This document shows, in pieces, positions 6,733-8,690 of a DNA stretch of 8,690 bases (position 1 is its first letter; each line of letters starts with the position of its first letter). Position numbers and translations under genes: made by a program. The stretch is from Spirochaetaceae bacterium (GTDB lineage: Bacteria > Spirochaetota > Spirochaetia > Treponematales > Breznakiellaceae): NCBI GenBank assembly GCA_031268255.1, contig JAIRXO010000156.1:1-8690 (forward strand), read 5' to 3'. The notes under the pieces are model-generated. The model saw only the letters and a program-made list of their open reading frames with translations. It made no database searches and was not told the DNA's origin.

Positions 6733-7343
6733 TAGCTGCCCTTTACCGCGTTCTTGAGAATATCCGCCAGACGGGGATTGAGGTACGCCGAAAGAAGTTC
6801 GGCCACCGCCTCGGCGGAGAAATCGTAATACGCGCTGCCGTCCTTTTCGGCTATCCTGAAACCCCCGCCCAGATTGCGGTCAGATTTAAGATCAACGCCG
6901 CCTTTAAGGACAGCGGAAAGTTTATCCCTGAAAAAGTTTTCCAGAGCGCCGCGGTCGGCTTCGGACAAAATGACCTGGAGCGAATCCGCGCCGGAAGCCC
7001 AGCCCTTTACCACCTCGGGGATGGCGTTTTTAAGCGTATCGGGGCCATAGGCCGCGCCGGTTTCTTTCTGGACCAGTTTATCAAGCAGACCCTGAATCTC
7101 GCCCTTAAAGGCCAGGACCAGATTACGGGAAGCCTGTTCCACCGCGGCTATACCTGCCTTTTCGGCTCTTCCGGCGTCCGCTTTTGCCGCGGCGATCAGG
7201 GCGTCCGCTTCCTTCTTCGCGGCGCTGATAATACCCCCCGCGTCCGCCTCAGCCTGTCTTTTTATTTTTACGGCCTCTTCCGAAGCGGATTCTATTCCGT
7301 CTTTCTTTATTTTATCGATCAATTCCTGAAGTTGGATGTCCAT
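6732..7343 (-). CDS. atpE: V-type ATPase subunit E (peripheral stalk)
   Basis: Subunit E forms the peripheral stalk that holds the A3B3 head against rotation. The 203-residue protein has a long Ala/Lys/Glu helix at 1-90 (IKRQAEADAGGIISAAKKEADALIAAAKADA within 27-57 is typical coiled coil). A globular C-terminal domain follows, including GGGFRIAEKDGSAYYDFSAEAVAELL at 159-184. It is the first gene of the operon, with a promoter and 5' hairpin just upstream. The start ATG follows AGAGGAG (7347-7353). In other A/V-ATPases E pairs with a small G/H subunit, but no such gene is seen next to it here, and the operon begins directly with E. The name follows V-type usage and is unrelated to F-type atpE (ring subunit). 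Confidence 0.94.
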   Translation of the reverse strand: MDIQLQELIDKIKKDGIESASEEAVKIKRQAEADAGGIISAAKKEADALIAAAKADAGRAEKAGIAAVEQASRNLVLAFKGEIQGLLDKLVQKETGAAYGPDTLKNAIPEVVKGWASGADSLQVILSEADRGALENFFRDKLSAVLKGGVDLKSDRNLGGGFRIAEKDGSAYYDFSAEAVAELLSAYLNPRLADILKNAVKGS

Positions 7344-7346
7344 AGG

Positions 7347-7353
7347 CTCCTCT
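7347..7353 (-). promoter_or_regulatory. Ribosome binding site of atpE
   Basis: The minus strand reads AGAGGAG, with the GAGG core five bases before ATG at 7343. This is the only free-standing initiation site in the first part of the operon, so it should set translation of E and, through coupling, the next two genes. Confidence 0.75.
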
Positions 7354-7372
7354 TTTCACCCTGATTTAGCGT

Positions 7373-7395
7373 TCCGGCTGCTCATGCACGCCGGA
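7373..7395 (-). promoter_or_regulatory. 5' leader hairpin of the ATPase mRNA
   Basis: Arms 7373-7381 (T CCGGC TGC) and 7386-7395 (GCA C GCCGG A) pair around the loop TCAT, giving nine base pairs with one bulged base at 7389. With transcription starting around 7396 this fold would be right at the 5' end of the message, a position known to slow decay from the 5' end. Its place is seen; its function is inferred. Confidence 0.6.
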
Positions 7396-7402
7396 TGTTA
7401 CC

Positions 7403-7431
7403 ATTTTATCCTTAACCAAAATTATTATCAA
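7403..7431 (-). promoter_or_regulatory. Sigma-70-type promoter of the V-ATPase operon
   Basis: On the minus strand TTGATA (7426-7431, one mismatch to TTGACA) is followed after exactly 17 bases by TAAAAT (7403-7408, one mismatch to TATAAT). The region is AT-rich in an otherwise GC-rich window. It lies 60 bp before atpE, giving a leader of roughly 53 bases. Near-ideal elements suggest strong, largely constitutive expression. Confidence 0.75.
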
Positions 7432-7470
7432 GCGGAAAACCAACAAGTTGTGACAAATTCGCGTATTCCA

Positions 7471-8511
7471 TTACCAATCGAAGGAATACAGGGAACGCTC
7501 GTGAAATTTCCGCTCCGGGGAATATACGCAGGGCGGAAAAGCGGTCTGATTCGGCGTATCCGGGAAGAACTGGGGCTCAAGGCAGAAACCCGAATGTTTT
7601 TCGTAAAAAGAACCGGGTTTGCCCGCTGTCGCCGTGATGGAATTGCCGGTATAAAACTGAAAACCCGGATGGGTGCTGAAAAGCCGCATCTTACGCCGGG
7701 AAAGGGGATCGGAGAGTTCGGCAAAGGGCCTGAGCTTTCCGCTCTCGCCGTCGGCGGCAAAACAATGGTCAAAACCCCCGGCAATCTCAGGGGAACGGGC
7801 CATGGCGTCTTTGATGACCGTGCGGGTTCTCAGGTCAAAGGGTCCGCCCTCAACGCCGGGAAGCGCCCCGGTCGGTATACACTCCCCGCCAAGCGCCACA
7901 TAGCGGGAAGCGTAAAACAGCGCCTCATGGGAAAGTATGTCCCCCCTTCCCTCTCCTGAAAGGTTAAAATAGGCGTGGTTCGAGAGACTTACGGGACAGG
8001 GCTTATCCACCTCGGCGGAATAGTCCACGATAAGTTCATTGGATTTGGAGAGGCCGTAGCTCACCGCGGCTTTAAGCCTGCCGGGAAAGCCCCCGTCCCC
8101 GTCGGGACTGGAGATTTCAAAACGGACAAAAACCCCGTCTTTTTCCTCATAGCTGTCGGCCTTCCAGAGCCTGTGGGAAAAACCCCTCCTGCCGCCGTGC
8201 AGGGTATGGTTCCCGCTGTTTTTATCCAGAACATAGGTCCTGCCGTTAAGGGTAAACGTTCCGCCGGCAATACGGTTTGCGTAGCGCCCTATAGTCGAAC
8301 CAAAGAAGAATCTGTCCGCCGCGTAGCCTGAGAGGGTTCCGTAGCCCAAAAGCACATCCTCCCGGGGCCTCTGGGACGCGGGAACATAGAGGGCCACCAG
8401 GGAAGCCCCATAGTTGGTCATAACCAGCTCCAAATCCCCGGCCCTGAGGATGAAGAGCCTGGCCTTTTTCCCCTCGGAAAGCATACCAAAGTTCTTTTTG
8501 GCGATTTTCAT
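7471..8511 (-). CDS. galM: Aldose 1-epimerase (galactose mutarotase)
   Basis: The enzyme interconverts alpha and beta anomers of galactose or glucose in the cytoplasm, feeding the Leloir pathway. The 346-residue protein has the full set of family landmarks: GRYANRIAGG at 75-84 with R80, NHTLHGG at 101-107 with H105, SNHAYFNLSG at 177-186 with the catalytic acid H179, GFDHCF at 246-251 with the substrate-binding D248, and the catalytic base E312 in GFCLEPQFFPD (308-318). No signal peptide is seen. The start at 8511 is the likely one (MKIAKKNFGMLSEG), but no Shine-Dalgarno sequence precedes it; the next ATG, M10, also lacks one. The gene is on the same strand as the ATPase operon, 127 bp upstream. 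No clear terminator follows it, so some read-through into atpE is possible, although the ATPase genes have their own promoter. Relation to the operon appears to be adjacency only. Confidence 0.93.
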   Translation of the reverse strand: MKIAKKNFGMLSEGKKARLFILRAGDLELVMTNYGASLVALYVPASQRPREDVLLGYGTLSGYAADRFFFGSTIGRYANRIAGGTFTLNGRTYVLDKNSGNHTLHGGRRGFSHRLWKADSYEEKDGVFVRFEISSPDGDGGFPGRLKAAVSYGLSKSNELIVDYSAEVDKPCPVSLSNHAYFNLSGEGRGDILSHEALFYASRYVALGGECIPTGALPGVEGGPFDLRTRTVIKDAMARSPEIAGGFDHCFAADGESGKLRPFAELSDPLSRRKMRLFSTHPGFQFYTGNSITATAGKPGSFYEKHSGFCLEPQFFPDTPNQTAFPPCVYSPERKFHERSLYSFDW

Positions 8512-8535
8512 GGGTCAAGGCTAACACAGCCGGGC

Positions 8536-8566
8536 AAAACAGAAAAGGCCCTGAAAACAGGCGGCC
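8536..8566 (-). terminator. Terminator-like hairpin before galM
   Basis: On the minus strand GGCC and CTG pair with CAG and GGCC around a TTTT loop (8547-8566; seven pairs with a two-base bulge). It is followed immediately by TTTTCTGTTTT, a T-rich tail. It would end a minus-strand transcript from an upstream gene, or act as an attenuator for galM, whose start is only 25 bases past the tail. Confidence 0.45.
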
Positions 8567-8573
8567 ACTGACA

Positions 8574-8596
8574 CTTCGCGCCCAAGGCGCTGGAAG
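8574..8596 (-). repeat. Hairpin between upstream gene and galM
   Basis: CTTCGCGCC (8574-8582) pairs with GGCGC and GAAG (8586-8596) with a two-base bulge (8591-8592), loop CAA. There is no T tract on either side. It is the middle of three hairpins in this gap. Confidence 0.5.
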
Positions 8597-8614
8597 AACA
8601 GTGATTCCGAATTT

Positions 8615-8640
8615 AACCGCAGACCACTTTATGTGCGGTT
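8615..8640. repeat. Hairpin just after a possible upstream stop codon
   Basis: AACCGCA (8615-8621) and TGCGGTT (8634-8640) are perfect 7-bp complements with a 12-base loop. On the minus strand it lies eight bases after the TAA at 8649-8651. On the plus strand TTTT follows six bases after it. It could be a weak bidirectional terminator or stability element. Confidence 0.5.
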
Positions 8641-8648
8641 GGGCCGTT

Positions 8649-8690
8649 TTATAATTTTAACAATACTTCTTCCTCTATTTTTACATTCTT
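8649..8690 (-). CDS. Possible C-terminal end of an upstream gene (13 codons)
   Basis: One minus-strand frame entering from the window edge reads KNVKIEEEVLLKL and then stops at TAA. The charged and hydrophobic pattern looks like the tail of a real protein, and hairpins start right after the stop. The stretch is too short to name. A LacI-type sugar regulator would fit the sequence style and the galM neighbour, but this is a guess. The stretch may also be non-coding. Confidence 0.3.
   Translation of the reverse strand, partial: KNVKIEEEVLLKL

Noticed and set aside
7336..7959. 207-codon plus-strand frame overlapping galM and the ATPase promoter
   Set aside because: It runs antisense to galM, and its first part covers the promoter and leader. 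Basic, low-information composition indicates a shadow frame.

Overview
The window is almost entirely a V-type (archaeal/vacuolar-type) ATPase operon on the minus strand, with a galactose mutarotase gene upstream of it. Gene order in the direction of transcription is atpE, a small DUF2764-like gene, atpA, atpB, atpD, atpI and atpK. This is the compact order known from spirochaetes (Treponema, Borrelia) and Chlamydia. The protein sequences, for example the N-termini of subunits E and B and the C-terminal half of D, look most like Treponema. The sequence is rather GC-rich, so a free-living or gut-associated Treponema-like spirochaete is more likely than a host-restricted pathogen. That assignment is inference from family resemblance.

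Layout from high to low coordinates, following transcription: (1) 8512-8690 is non-coding or nearly so. It may hold the last 13 codons of an upstream minus-strand gene and has three hairpins, the last with a T-rich tail like a terminator. (2) 8511-7471 is galM. (3) 7344-7470 holds a near-consensus sigma-70 promoter (TTGATA, 17 bp, TAAAAT), a 5'-leader hairpin and a good ribosome binding site for the ATPase operon. (4) 7343-2372 carries atpE, the DUF2764-like gene, atpA, atpB and atpD. Some junctions overlap by 1 or 4 nt, but the atpA-atpB gap is 72 bp and holds a hairpin. (5) 2375-411 is atpI, overlapping atpD by 4 nt. (6) 264-410 is a 147-bp gap with three consecutive perfect hairpins and a duplicated AGGAG-plus-hairpin unit. 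(7) 263-1 is the start of atpK, cut by the window edge.

How it works: A and B form the catalytic A3B3 head, D the rotating central stalk, E the peripheral stalk, I the membrane stator with the essential arginine, and K the ion-carrying ring. No genes for subunits C, F or G are present in the operon. The DUF2764-like protein sits where C and F genes normally lie and may replace one of them. Polar residues in the first hairpin of K resemble the Na+ site of Enterococcus hirae NtpK, which hints at sodium coupling.

No CRISPR array, mobile element, tRNA or rRNA was recognised. The most unusual non-coding structure is the hairpin-rich atpI-atpK gap.
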